This document shows, one piece after another, positions 1-8,999 of a stretch of 64,000 nucleotides of DNA. The stretch comes from CAIVVT01 sp963823095. GTDB taxonomy: Bacteria > Acidobacteriota > Terriglobia > Bryobacterales > Bryobacteraceae. The notes below the pieces were generated by a model. The model was not told where the DNA came from. It searched no databases and was given only the letters and a program-made list of their open reading frames with translations. The DNA is taken from NCBI GenBank assembly GCA_963823095.1, contig CAWGKI010000006.1:1-64000 (forward strand), written 5' to 3'. A program made the position numbers and the translations under genes. Each line of letters opens with the position of its first letter. The first letter of the stretch is position 1.

Positions 1-612
1 TTCATTGATAGGCACCACATGGGTCTATCAATGACTACACCTACACTGCACCGAATCGACAGCCAAGGCAACGATGATCAGTCCGACGCCGGGCAGCACG
101 TTACCGGCCAGCCCAGTCACCTTCACCTGGAGACCGGCACCGGCGTCTCCCAGTATTCGTCTCTATGTCGGAACGACACTCGGCGCAAACAACCTTTTCC
201 TTGGCTCGACCACAGCGACTACCATATACTGCCAGCTTGGCAGCCGCCCCCTCGGCTCCACCATCTATGTACGGCTCTATTCATTGATAGGCACCACATG
301 GGTCTTCAATGACTACACCTACACGGCGCCGGCGGCAGCCAAGCGCAGCGATGCTCACTCCAACGCCGGGCACCCCGTTGCCGGCCAACCCAGTCACCTT
401 CAACTGGACCGCTGGCACGGGGGTCTCCCAGTATGCTCTCTATGTCGGAACAACACTCGGTGCAAATAACCTCTTCCTTGGCTCACACCACAGCCACTAC
501 CATAATGCCAGCACTGGCAGCCGCCACTTCGGGCTCCACCGTCTATGTACGACTATATTCATTGATAGGCAGCACATGGGTCTTCAATGACTACACCTAC
601 TTGGCGCATTAA
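1..612 (+). pseudogene. 3' end of tandem-repeat surface protein, frameshifted
   Basis: Two full units and one partial unit of a roughly 278-279 bp (93-residue) repeat end at a TAA at 610-612. The same block (starting TTCATTGATAGGC) recurs at 1, 280 and 558. Each unit encodes a beta-sandwich-like sequence with recognisable pieces such as PTPGSTLPASPVTFTW, LYVGTTLGANNLFLGS and STVYVRLYSLIG. Single-base differences between units throw the frame: GTCTATCAATGAC versus GTCTTCAATGAC near 26 and 304, and again near 345 and 485. No single frame therefore reads the whole stretch. The 5' end lies outside the window. By analogy with similar acidobacterial and planctomycetal proteins this is probably the C-terminal repeat part of a large secreted protein, but I know no function for the repeat. 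The shifts may be real decay or assembly indels. Confidence 0.6.
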
Positions 613-640
613 CGAAAGTTAGTGCGCTAGAATCCCATCG

Positions 641-674
641 CGTGGGGTGCCTGAACAACTTCAGGCACCCCGCG
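641..674 (+). terminator. Strong hairpin after the repeat-protein gene
   Basis: A 15-bp inverted repeat (GTGGGGTGCCTGAA pairs with TTCAGGCACCCC and the following GCG) closes on a four-base CAAC loop, 29 bases after the TAA of the repeat protein. No T-tract follows, so it is either an atypical terminator or an mRNA-stabilising hairpin. Confidence 0.5.
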
Positions 675-792
675 AGATGGCCGGCCAATGGTCGGGACAT
701 GAATTAATGCAAAGACCATGGCGCTGGGGCGGGCCCAACGTTCACCCCAGCGGACAGGAAATGGCCAAACCAAATCAACGAAAGTAAGATAT

Positions 793-826
793 GCTGCTCG
801 CGGGAGTCACCTCGCGAGCAGCTTTT
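793..826 (+). terminator. Rho-independent terminator
   Basis: A perfect 10-bp stem (GCTGCTCGCG / CGCGAGCAGC) with a 10-base loop is followed directly by TTTT, the classical intrinsic terminator layout. Between 613 and this point I find no gene, so the transcript it ends is unclear. It may serve the repeat-protein gene as a second terminator, or it may insulate the FKBP gene that follows. Confidence 0.6.
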
Positions 827-835
827 GTTAAGCTT

Positions 836-1027
836 CGCGCGGGGACTGTCCAGCATCGGACTGTCCCCCAACCCAGCCGACGTCAGCACAGAGCCACCGG
901 CCAGCACAGAGCCGCGAACGAAGAGAGCGGGCACACTTCGGGCACCTCGCCCTGGACCGCCGCGACAGCGGCCCCACCCAACCTCGCGCGGGGACTGTCC
1001 AGTGTGTCCCTCCAGTGGACACACCGG
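836..1027. repeat. Dispersed palindromic repeat (family R3), copy 1
   Basis: Contains several variants of the block GGGGACTGTCC and its complement with GTGTGTCC / GGACACACC arms (836-872 and 983-1027). The same blocks recur at about 28960, 30575, 31905, 34360 and 41285. Short proline-rich open frames across it are translations of the repeat and are not genes. Confidence 0.7.
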
Positions 1028-1063
1028 AACGTGAACGAACATTATGAAATGAGAGGAATTGCC

Positions 1064-1780
1064 ATGATGCGGTCGGTATTAATAATTGCAGTCGCGTTAG
1101 TCTCAACGGCCGCTACAGCCCAAGAGACTCCAGTACCGAAGACCAAGAAAGACAAGATCAGCTACTCCATGGGCGTCGATTTGGGAAACCAGCTTCGCAA
1201 GTCTTCGGTCGAGGTGGACCCGGCCATCTTCGAACAAGGCCTGAAGGATGCCCTCTCCGGCGGCAAGACGCTGATGACCGAGGAGGAGATCCACAAAGTC
1301 CTGCTCGACTTTGGGGCCGAGATGAAGCGCAAGGAGTTCAACCGGAGGAGGGGCGACGTCGACAGCGACGTCGAGACGAAGCTCCTGGCCGCCGACAACG
1401 CGCTGAAGGGCAATGCCTTCCTGGCAGCCAACAAGAAGAAAGACGGCGTCGTAGCCCTGCCCAGCGGCCTGCAATACAAGATCCTCAAAGCGGCCGAAGG
1501 CAAGAAACCAACGGACGACGACACGGTAGTCTTCCAGTACAAGGGCACGTTCATCGACGGAAGGGAATTCGACAGCACCTACCGCACCGGCAAGCCCGTC
1601 ACCCGCGCGATCAAAGCCGTTCTTCCCGGCTGGAAGGAAGCCCTGAAACTCATGCCCGTCGGCTCCAAGTACCAGCTCTTCATCCCTCCAAGTCTCGCCT
1701 ACGGAGAAGCGGGCTCGGGTACCGGAATCGGCCCGAACACGACGCTGATCTTCGAAGTCGAGCTGCTCGAAATCAAGTGA
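1064..1780 (+). CDS. Secreted FKBP-type peptidyl-prolyl cis-trans isomerase
   Basis: Encodes 238 residues. The start at 1064 is set by a GAGAGGA ribosome-binding site six bases upstream and is followed at once by a signal peptide (MMRSVLIIAVALVSTAATAQ). Residues of about 30-120 match the FKBP N-terminal dimerisation domain of Mip/FkpA proteins (SYSMGVDLGNQL, FEQGLKDALSG). The C-terminal 110 residues are the FKBP catalytic domain: LPSGLQYKIL, VFQYKGTFIDGREFDST, LPGWKEALKLMPVGSKYQLF, IPPSLAYGE and a terminal LIFEVELLEIK. It should isomerise X-Pro bonds and assist folding in the periplasm. It sits 63 bp before the efflux operon on the same strand and could be co-transcribed, though nothing shows a functional link. 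An open frame continues upstream through repeat DNA but is not coding. Confidence 0.9.
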   Translation: MMRSVLIIAVALVSTAATAQETPVPKTKKDKISYSMGVDLGNQLRKSSVEVDPAIFEQGLKDALSGGKTLMTEEEIHKVLLDFGAEMKRKEFNRRRGDVDSDVETKLLAADNALKGNAFLAANKKKDGVVALPSGLQYKILKAAEGKKPTDDDTVVFQYKGTFIDGREFDSTYRTGKPVTRAIKAVLPGWKEALKLMPVGSKYQLFIPPSLAYGEAGSGTGIGPNTTLIFEVELLEIK

Positions 1781-1843
1781 GCGCACATGGCCGTTGGAGC
1801 CTGATAGGATGACTCACCGGGTTCTCGTGTGAGAGAGATCAAT

Positions 1844-3296
1844 ATGACGCCCCTAAAGATTGCGGCCGGCCTTTGTCTCGCTGCGGGGATCTTCCTTGCC
1901 GGTTACATGGCCAACCGGCAACCATCTTCCGTCGCTTCTCGTCGACAGCCAGCCAGGTCCTCTACTACTCCTGCCCGATGCACCCGCAGTACAGGTCCGA
2001 CCGTCCTGGGGATTGCCCCTCCTGCGGCATGCGCCTGGTCCCCACCCGCGGCGGCCAGGACAGTGGCCCATCCGAGCGCACCTGGAACCATCCAGATCAG
2101 CGACGCCGAACAGCGTCTGATCGGCGTCAGAACCGCCGAGGTCCGCCGTGAATCGCTCTCGCACCAACTCCGGGTGCCCGGCCGCGTTACCTTCGACGAC
2201 GCCCGGCTCTACCGCCTGGTGGCTGCCGCCGACGGCTGGGTCCGCGAGCTTGGCCAGAACACAGCCGGCAGCTTCGTCAAGAAAGACCAGGTGCTCGCGT
2301 CTTACTACGTCCGCGACCTGCTCTCCGCCCAACAGAACTACCTGTACGCCTACCAGGTGAGCGCCCAGACCCAACAGGCCCAGGCGAACACGGTCCCGCA
2401 GCGCGCGACGACGGGCCTCAATCTCCGCTTGGCGCTCGATGGCCTCCGCAGCATCGGCATGACCGACGCTGCAGATCAAAGAACTGGAGCGGACCAAAGA
2501 GGCCGGGTCCACGATGAGCGTCTATGCTCCCTCTGACGGCTTCGTCATCGCGCGGAACATCACACTCGATCAACGCTTCGACAAAGGCGCCGAGCTGTAC
2601 CGCATCGCCGATCTGAGCCATGTCTGGGTGCTCGCCGACATCTTCGAAAAAGACCGCGAGTTCCTCAAGCCGAACGCCATGGCGATCGTCCGCTACCGGG
2701 GCAGGGAACTCCACGCGCGCCTGAGCGACTCGCTCCCACAATTCGACCCGCAAACGCGCACCCTGAAAACCCGCTTCGAGCTTGACAACCCGGGGTATAA
2801 TCTTCGGCCGGACATGTTCGTCGACCTCGAGGTCCACGTCGAGATGCCGGCCGCGATCACCGTTCCGGCCGATGCCGTCATCGACTCGGGCCTCCGGAAA
2901 ACCGTCTACGTCGCTCGCGGCAACGGCCTCTTCGAGCCCCGCCCAGTCCAGACCGGCTGGCGGCTCGCCGATCGAGTGCAAGTAACCGAAGGCCTGCAGC
3001 CCGGCGAGAGCATCGTCGTCTCCAGCAACTTCCTGATCGATTCCGAAAGCCGCCTGAAACGGACCTCCACCGCACCCGCTCCGATGCCGATGGCGGACAT
3101 GGCGCCGCCGAAGGACCCCGTCTGTGGCATGACCGTCGATCCGAAAGCACCGAGCACGCTCAAGAAACAATACAACGGCAAAACGTACTACTTCTGTTCC
3201 GACAACTGCAAGAAGAGCTTCGAAACGAACCCAGGTAAGTACGTTCCCGAGAAGATGTCCGCCCAGGAAAAAGCCGGGAAGCGAGGGCCGGCATGA
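1844..3296 (+). pseudogene. CusB-like RND efflux adaptor with N-terminal HMBD and C-terminal YHS, frameshifted
   Basis: Reads as one membrane-fusion protein of the CusB/HlyD type only if at least three frame changes are allowed. The start (MTPLKIAAGLCLAAGIFLAGYM) is a membrane anchor. Near 1920-1960 the coding frame shifts to give a heavy-metal-binding domain (YYSCPMHPQY, then DCPSCGMRLVP). Near 2060-2090 it returns to the first frame (TIQISDAEQRLIGVRT, then the barrel-sandwich region LYRLVAAADGWVREL). Near 2470 it moves to the third frame (MSVYAPSDGFVIARNITL, ADLSHVWVLADIFEKD, LRPDMFVDLEV). After about residue 190 of the last segment comes a YHS metal-binding domain (DPVCGMTVDP, KTYYFCSDNCKKSFE). 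The stop overlaps the cusA start (ATGA at 3293). It should link CusA to an outer-membrane channel. The good conservation in every frame suggests recent decay or assembly indels. Confidence 0.75.
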
Positions 3297-6200
3297 TCTC
3301 CCGCATTATCGACTTCTCCGCGCGCAACCGGCTGCTCGTCCTCACCTTGGTATTCGCGGCGTCGGTCTGGGGCTGGTGGTCGCTGAACCACGTCGCTCTG
3401 GACGCGATCCCCGATCTGAGCGACACCCAGGTAATCGTTTACTCGAAGTGGGACCGCAGCCCGGACCTTGTCGAGGATCAGGTTACCTACCCGATCGTCT
3501 CGGCGCTGCTCGGTGCCCCCAAAGTCAAGGCCGTTCGCGGCTTCTCGGATTTCGGCTATTCCTTCGTATACGTCATCTTCGAGGACGGGACGGATCTGTA
3601 CTGGGCGCGGACTCGCACGCTGGAATACTTATCGCGAGTCCTCCAGTCCATGCCGCAAGGCGCGAAGACCGAGATCGGGCCGGACGCCACGGGCCTGGGC
3701 TGGGTCTACCAATATGCCTTGGTGGACCACTCGGGCAAGCAGAGCCTGGCGGATCTGCGATCACTCCAGGACTGGTATTTGCGGTATCACCTCAACGCGG
3801 TTCCGGGCGTCGCCGAAGTTGCCGCCATCGGGGGGTTCGGCAAGCAATACCAGGTCAACGTCGACCCCAATCGCCTGCAAGCCTACAATATTCCGATCGG
3901 CAAAGTGATCGATGCCATCCGTGGCAGCAACAGCGAAACCGGCGGCCGCATGCTTGAGTTCGGCGGCGCCGAGTACATGGTGCGTGGGCGCGGCTACGCG
4001 AAATCAATTTCAGACCTCGAAAACGTGGTCGTGTTCTCCAGCGAGAACGGCTCAACCATCCGAGTAAAGGACATTGGGCAGGTGACGTTCGGGCCCGACA
4101 TCCGGCGCGGTGTGTCGGATCTCGACGGCAATGGCGAGATGGTCTCCGGGATCATCGTAATGCGCCAGGGCGAAAACGCGTTGGACGTGATCGGCCGCGT
4201 GAAGGAGAAGATCCGGCAGATCGAGCCGGGCCTCCCCGAAGGCGTCAAGATCATGCCCGTCTACGACCGCTCGCAGCTCATCCAGAATTCCGTCGGAACT
4301 CTGAAGTCCACGGTGATCGAAGTGATCCTGACGGTGTGCCTGGTCGTGCTGCTGTTCCTGTGGCACATCCCCAGCGCCATCATCCCGATGATCACTATCC
4401 CGATCGCTGTGCTGATTGCCTTCATCCCGTTTCAGCAGATGGGCATCACGGCGAACATCATGTCGTTGGGAGGCATCGCCATTGCGATTGGCGCGATGGT
4501 GGACGCGTCCATTGTGGTCGTGGAGCAGGCGCACAAGAAGCTTGAGGCGTGGGAGGCCGGCGGCCGCCGCGGCGACTACAAGGAAGTTATCATCCAGGCG
4601 ATCAAGGAGGTCGGTGGTCCGAGCTTCTTCGCCCTGCTTGTGATTGCGGTTTCGTTTATCCCCGTTCTGGCCCTGGAATCGCAGGAAGGGCGCCTGTTCA
4701 AGCCGCTCGCTTACACCAAGAGCTTCGCGATGATCGTGGCCGCGATATTGGCCATCACGCTCGACCCGGCGTTGCGGCTCACGTTCACCCGCTTGCGCGA
4801 CTTCAACTTTCGTCCGCGCTGGCTGTCTCAAGTGAGCCACGCAGTGTTGGTAGGGAGGATCCACTCCGAGGATGGCCACCCGCTCAGCCGGGTGCTGATC
4901 CGGTTGTATGATCCCGTCTGCCGCTGGTCCTTGCGCCACAAATGGGTGGTGATGGCGACAGCCGCAGCGATGTTCGTGGCCACCGTGCCGGTCTACTTCG
5001 CACTTGGCTCCGAGTTCATGCCTCCCCTTTACGAAGAGGCGCTGTTCTACATGCCCTCGACCATGCCGGGGATCTCCATCGCGGAGGCACAACGCCTGCT
5101 TCAAACCACGGACGGCGTTATTCGCCAGTTCCCGGAAGTGGATCACGTTGCAGGCAAAGCAGGCCGCGCCGACACGTCCACAGACCCTGCCCCCCTGTCG
5201 ATGCTTGAGACGGTTATTACGCTGAAGCCGCGCTCGGAATGGCGCAAAGTCCCAACCTGGTATTCCAAGTGGTCGCCCGACTGGCTGAAGCCTCTGCTCA
5301 GGCGCTTCACGCCGGATACGATTTCTCCGGACCAACTTGTCGAACAGTTGAACGCGGCGGTGAAGATACCGGGCGTCTCGAATGCCTGGACCATGCCGAT
5401 CAAGGCGCGCATAGACATGCTGAGCACGGGCATCCGGACTCCGGCCGGCCTGAAGATTCAAGGCGACGATCTGGAAAAGATCCAGGCCATCGGCTCGCAG
5501 GTCGAGGGGGTGCTGAACTCGGTGAAGGGCACGCGCAGCGTCTTTGCCGAGCGTACAGCGGAAGGCTACTTCCTCGATTTCAACTGGAACCGCGAGGCCC
5601 TCGCCCGCTATGGGCTGACCGTGGATGAAGCCCAGGCGGCCGTGCAGAACGCCATCGGCGGCGAGAACATCACCACGACGGTAGAGGGCCGTGCACGCTA
5701 CCCGGTGAACGTTCGTTACATGCGCGATTTCCGGTCGGACATGCAGTCCCTGGGGAGTGTCCTGGTGCCGGCGGGGGAAGGCCGCCAAGTCCCCCTGTCG
5801 GACTTGGCTGAAATCCGGCCGACTACGGGCCCCGGCATGATCCGCGACGAAGGCGGCCTGTTGACAGGCTACGTATATGTGGACGTCGCAAACCGCGATC
5901 CCGGTGGCTATGTGCGCGAAGCCCAGGAGATCGTCCGTCAGAAGATCAAGTTGCCGCCAGGCTACTCCATTACGTGGAGCGGGCAATACGAGGCGATGGA
6001 ACGCGTCAATCAGCGCATGCAGACGGTGCTACCCCTGACGGCGTTCCTGATTCTGCTGCTGCTTTACATGAACACGCGCTCCGCGGTGAAGACAATGATT
6101 GTGTCGCTCGCGGTGCCGCTGTCCGCCATTGGCGCCGTGTGGCTGCTTTACATGCTCGGTTACAGCATGAGCGTTGGCGTCTGGGTTGGGATGATCGCGC

Positions 6201-6586
6201 TCCTGGGCGTGGATGCAGGCAATGGCGTATTCATGCTGCTTTACCTCGACCTTTCCTACGAGCAGGCATGGAAGGCTGGAAGATTGGGGACGCTGGCCGA
6301 ACTGCGCGAGGCAATCGTTCACGGCGCCGTGAAACGCATCCGCCCGAAACTCATGACCGTGGCCACCGAGTTCATTGGATTAGTGCCCATCTTGTGGGCG
6401 ACCGGCACGGGTTCGGACGTCATGAAGCGCATCGCGGCGCCGATCGTCGGTGGCATTTTCACATCCTTCTTACTCGAATTGCTGGTTTATCCCGGGATCT
6501 ACGAGGTGTGGAAGTGGAATTTCCATCGAGAGAAGACAACCCTCGCGGAAGAGACGGCTGGCGCGATCGAGTCGGCCTGCGTCTGA
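3293..6586 (+). CDS. CusA/CzcA-family heavy-metal efflux RND transporter
   Basis: Encodes 1097 residues, near the usual 1040-1100 for HME-RND pumps. The N-terminal helix (MISRIIDFSARNRLLVLTLV) and porter region (DLSDTQVIVYSKW, DQVTYPIVSALLGAPKVKAVRGFS) are typical. The central membrane block has the proton-relay motif GGIAIAIGAMVDASIVVVEQ, whose Asp is the conserved TM4 acid. Methionines in EFMPPLYEEALFYMPSTMPG and MPIKARIDMLSTG match the Cus-type methionine ladder for Cu(I)/Ag(I), so copper or silver is the best-guess substrate. It lies in the inner membrane and works with the adaptor, whose stop overlaps this start. No outer-membrane factor or metal sensor is visible next to it. The reading frame is intact, in contrast to the adaptor. 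Confidence 0.92.
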   Translation: MISRIIDFSARNRLLVLTLVFAASVWGWWSLNHVALDAIPDLSDTQVIVYSKWDRSPDLVEDQVTYPIVSALLGAPKVKAVRGFSDFGYSFVYVIFEDGTDLYWARTRTLEYLSRVLQSMPQGAKTEIGPDATGLGWVYQYALVDHSGKQSLADLRSLQDWYLRYHLNAVPGVAEVAAIGGFGKQYQVNVDPNRLQAYNIPIGKVIDAIRGSNSETGGRMLEFGGAEYMVRGRGYAKSISDLENVVVFSSENGSTIRVKDIGQVTFGPDIRRGVSDLDGNGEMVSGIIVMRQGENALDVIGRVKEKIRQIEPGLPEGVKIMPVYDRSQLIQNSVGTLKSTVIEVILTVCLVVLLFLWHIPSAIIPMITIPIAVLIAFIPFQQMGITANIMSLGGIAIAIGAMVDASIVVVEQAHKKLEAWEAGGRRGDYKEVIIQAIKEVGGPSFFALLVIAVSFIPVLALESQEGRLFKPLAYTKSFAMIVAAILAITLDPALRLTFTRLRDFNFRPRWLSQVSHAVLVGRIHSEDGHPLSRVLIRLYDPVCRWSLRHKWVVMATAAAMFVATVPVYFALGSEFMPPLYEEALFYMPSTMPGISIAEAQRLLQTTDGVIRQFPEVDHVAGKAGRADTSTDPAPLSMLETVITLKPRSEWRKVPTWYSKWSPDWLKPLLRRFTPDTISPDQLVEQLNAAVKIPGVSNAWTMPIKARIDMLSTGIRTPAGLKIQGDDLEKIQAIGSQVEGVLNSVKGTRSVFAERTAEGYFLDFNWNREALARYGLTVDEAQAAVQNAIGGENITTTVEGRARYPVNVRYMRDFRSDMQSLGSVLVPAGEGRQVPLSDLAEIRPTTGPGMIRDEGGLLTGYVYVDVANRDPGGYVREAQEIVRQKIKLPPGYSITWSGQYEAMERVNQRMQTVLPLTAFLILLLLYMNTRSAVKTMIVSLAVPLSAIGAVWLLYMLGYSMSVGVWVGMIALLGVDAGNGVFMLLYLDLSYEQAWKAGRLGTLAELREAIVHGAVKRIRPKLMTVATEFIGLVPILWATGTGSDVMKRIAAPIVGGIFTSFLLELLVYPGIYEVWKWNFHREKTTLAEETAGAIESACV

Positions 6587-6694
6587 TTCGGGAGCAGGGC
6601 GTGAGGCAAGATGTGCGGGACGGGTGTCGGCACTTGGGCGTCGGCTCCAGCATGTCAATCGGCATTTCGTAGTACTTCGACCGCTCCTTCAAAG

Positions 6695-6880
6695 ATGAAA
6701 AGGTCTTGGCTGGGCATCGTCGTTGGAACCGCGTGCGTGTTCCAGACTTGTCCCGCTGCCGCCCAGACAGTCGGTCCGAACCTGAACCTGACCAAGGCAG
6801 CAGGGAATCAGAACGAGACCGCCGTCGCGGTTAATCCCAACGACAGCAATCCTGCATTTGTCGTCTCGCGAAACCAATAG
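6695..6880 (+). pseudogene. Truncated secreted protein (N-terminus only)
   Basis: The 61 codons begin with a clear signal peptide (MKRSWLGIVVGTACVFQ...AAAQ) followed by LNLTKAAGNQNETAVAVNPN. This resembles the mature start of sialidase/BNR-repeat-like secreted proteins, in which a ...GNQ.E..IAVNP segment opens the first propeller blade. The frame stops at 6878-6880, far too short for such a protein, and no continuation is seen in the other frames. I regard it as the remnant of a larger gene. The following stretch to 7014 shows nothing. Confidence 0.4.
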
Positions 6881-7014
6881 TGACCGTCAGCACCAAGAAC
6901 CAGACTGTGGCGACGGCCACGATGTGCCTTGGCGCCGCGACCGAGGCTCCTGGATAACGCATACCGCCAAGGAGCTTGACCGTCGGCCTAAAGAAGACCG
7001 GCCCGGCACCCCTC

Positions 7015-7338
7015 TCAATATTTCGGCGGCAGAATGCTCTTCCGGCCACCAGGGAACACGAAATCGGAAGCAGCGTGCCACTCCTTTTGGGAATCGCCGT
7101 CGGGTGCTTCCTTCTGCGCCGGCGGCGGAATTGGCCGTTGTTCGATGCGGATGCTCTCGCAGGCGAAGCACGCCAGCCCTCCGAGCACCCAGTAAATCAC
7201 TCCCAGGTACAGAAGGATTCGCTCTTGCCGTCTGGTGAGATCCCTGCCGAGGATGTTAGCAATGGCGGTGGCGCCGAAAGCCACACTTGCGTAGAACCAC
7301 CAAACGACCCAACGACGAACTCGAATGTGAACGTCCAT
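7015..7338 (-). CDS. Small membrane protein, unknown function
   Basis: Encodes 107 residues from an ATG at 7338 with GCGAGG seven bases upstream. A TTG five codons earlier is less likely. Two hydrophobic segments are obvious: residues of about 8-30 (VVWWFYASVAFGATAIANIL) and 40-60 (ILLYLGVIYWVLGGLACFAC), joined by a short basic loop (GRDLTRRQER). The C-terminal half (about 65-107) is polar and proline-rich and probably cytoplasmic. I do not recognise a family with a known role. It stands alone and antisense to its neighbours, with repeat-rich DNA upstream. Confidence 0.5.
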   Translation of the reverse strand: MDVHIRVRRWVVWWFYASVAFGATAIANILGRDLTRRQERILLYLGVIYWVLGGLACFACESIRIEQRPIPPPAQKEAPDGDSQKEWHAASDFVFPGGRKSILPPKY

Positions 7339-7723
7339 GTGGGCACCTCGCAAAAGTGTAGATGAATCGAGCCGCCGGAAGGTTGCGGTCCGCGAGCCGG
7401 AGCCGACCGCTGTCCTGCGTCGTCCGATAGGTCTGGACGAGGCGACCTGTGCCTAACCACGGAGCTTCAGCCGAGGGGTGCACTCCACACCAGCGTCCCC
7501 GGATTGTCCCCGGGCCGGATTGGGTTCGAATGTTCGAACTTAGCCGAGCCTCGAATTCGACCCGGAACTGATGGTCTCCCGGCAGTTCGAAACGCCGAAC
7601 CAACCGCTGCCGATCCGGAGATCGGCGATGCCGATCAGCGGCGTTGGGGTTCGCGGCCCGAATTGGCTTCGAACGTTCGAATCGTCCAAGATAGTACCCA
7701 GACCGCGAAGAACTGTTCATATA

Positions 7724-7809
7724 TGGGGCAGCTTGGCAAGCTGCGTGCCGGTTGGCAACCGGCACGCGCGGCGATTGCCAATCGCCGCGCAGGATACCAT
7801 GCTGCCCCA
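7724..7809. repeat. Nested hairpin element (REP/MITE-like)
   Basis: Outer arms TGGGGCAGC (7724-7732) and GCTGCCCCA (7801-7809) enclose three consecutive palindromes sharing a TTGGC or TTGCC centre: AGCTTGGCAAGCT, GTGCCGGTTGGCAACCGGCA and GGCGATTGCCAATCGCC. The architecture is that of a small non-coding mobile or REP-cluster element. Confidence 0.6.
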
Positions 7810-8102
7810 CAGAATTCGCACTTTTCCACACGGTCGCAGCACTAGACGCTCGCCAGTCTGGAGATTGGCGCTACGGCGCGGCGCTGTTCGTCATCGAGTT
7901 CCAAACGCACCGCCTTTCAGCGTTCCGCTTTCAGAGAGCCGGACCGATGCAGGGCGACTCAAGTCTGCGCGGGTCCCTCCGCACCGGCCTCCAGATTCGA
8001 TGGGGAGCCATGCAGGAGCACACTGGGGAGTCCCCGGGTGCAATTCCGATGCAACGCGCCGCACAGGCCGACGTGGGCGTCGGCCGCAGACCTGGGGGTC
8101 CG

Positions 8103-8241
8103 CCCCATAAGCGCTAACCTAAGCCGATCTAACCACAATAGATTGTCGAGCAAACCGGCTGAGCCACAAGCTCTTGCGATGGAAAAAGCGCAAAATGGAA
8201 CAATTTCGGTCAGAAACGTTCTTAGTTTAGCGCCTATGGGG
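8103..8241. repeat. Short inverted-repeat element, MITE-like
   Basis: CCCCATAAGCGCTAA at 8103-8117 is answered by TTAGCGCCTATGGGG at 8227-8241 (14 of 15 bases match in reverse complement), with GGGGGTCCGCC flanks continuing outside. The roughly 110 bp between them is AT-richer than its surroundings and has no reading frame of note. This fits a non-autonomous insertion sequence. Confidence 0.45.
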
Positions 8242-8248
8242 GTCCGCC

Positions 8249-8908
8249 CTACTCGGACGCGGCGGGAGCCGGGGTGCGGCGGGGTTGCGGCTCCGCTATG
8301 TAGGATTCAAAGGCGGCAATGGCTCGCGCCTCTGCCGCTGCCGCTGCCATTTTGCTCAGGCGCGTGGCCACGGAAAGCCGCGGGCTGACGCTGTTGAGCG
8401 GTTCGGCCAGCGGAGCCGCTTCGTCGGCGCCTGGAAGCGCCAAGGCCCGGGTGAACTCTGGAGAGGCTTTGAACAGACGGACTGACTGAAGGGCCTTCAG
8501 CTCTTTCAGCGCCTTGTGGTAACTACGCTCGGCGCGCTGGGCGTAGATCTGGATGGAGCGCAGGCGGGCTTCGGTCTCTGGGACGAGCGCGGGATCCAGA
8601 TCGGGGCGCTCGGATTCAAGCTGGATCCGGACTTCCGCACGGCGGCAGCGGCGCAGCTTCCACGAAGCGTGAGCGAGATGCGTGAAGAGGTCGAGTTCCA
8701 GCCCGCCGGCGGGTTGGACGGACTTATGAAGGTCTGCGATGAATTCGTCGAACTCGGCTTCCTGGCCGGGAAGAACGATGAACTCACTGGAGGAGAGACC
8801 GTGCGAGAGTCGGTTTTGCGACGAGTGGGCTTTGCCCTGCTCGGTGCGAGGCCCGGTGGAGTGCTGAGCGTTGGCCTGATTGGCCACCATCTGGGCGGCA
8901 GTCGCCAT
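8249..8908 (-). CDS. NAQHSTGPRT-family conserved hypothetical protein
   Basis: Encodes 219 residues. The start at 8908 is preceded by GTGAGGA at a workable distance. The N-terminus carries the hallmark NANAQHSTGPRTEQGK followed by SSQNRLSHGLSS, known to me from a large paralogous family in Acidobacteria and Planctomycetes that has no assigned function. The rest is helical and charged (residues of about 60-160 rich in Arg, Glu and Leu), with an Ala-rich stretch near 185-205 and a Pro-rich tail. There is no signal peptide or membrane segment. A copy of dispersed repeat R1 lies directly upstream. The link between this family and repeat-bearing loci is an inference from context. Confidence 0.65.
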   Translation of the reverse strand: MATAAQMVANQANAQHSTGPRTEQGKAHSSQNRLSHGLSSSEFIVLPGQEAEFDEFIADLHKSVQPAGGLELDLFTHLAHASWKLRRCRRAEVRIQLESERPDLDPALVPETEARLRSIQIYAQRAERSYHKALKELKALQSVRLFKASPEFTRALALPGADEAAPLAEPLNSVSPRLSVATRLSKMAAAAAEARAIAAFESYIAEPQPRRTPAPAASE

Positions 8909-8999
8909 GACATTGGTTCCTCACTTGGGGAATTAGGAGACGGCGGCCACCGCAAAGAGCGGCAGCCGCATGGGGGGTACGTCTCCGGCATCATAGTAG

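Larger units (their letters stand above)
7339..8248. other. Gene-free stretch with hairpin elements
   Basis: About 900 bp without a supportable gene. It contains the nested hairpin element at 7724-7809 and the terminal-inverted-repeat element at 8103-8241, listed separately. The open frames here lack consistent start sites and recognisable sequence. Confidence 0.5.

Noticed and set aside
791..1063. Upstream extension of the FKBP gene
   Set aside because: Crosses a terminator hairpin and R3 repeats. A good ribosome-binding site and signal peptide are at 1064.
4052..5986. Open frame of 644 codons antisense to cusA
   Set aside because: High-GC third-position shadow of a well-supported RND pump. 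Its composition is Arg/His/Asp-rich with no family resemblance.
7504..8117. Overlapping frames on both strands around 7.5-8.1 kb as a gene
   Set aside because: They cross the hairpin element, have no consistent start, and show no protein-like pattern in any frame.
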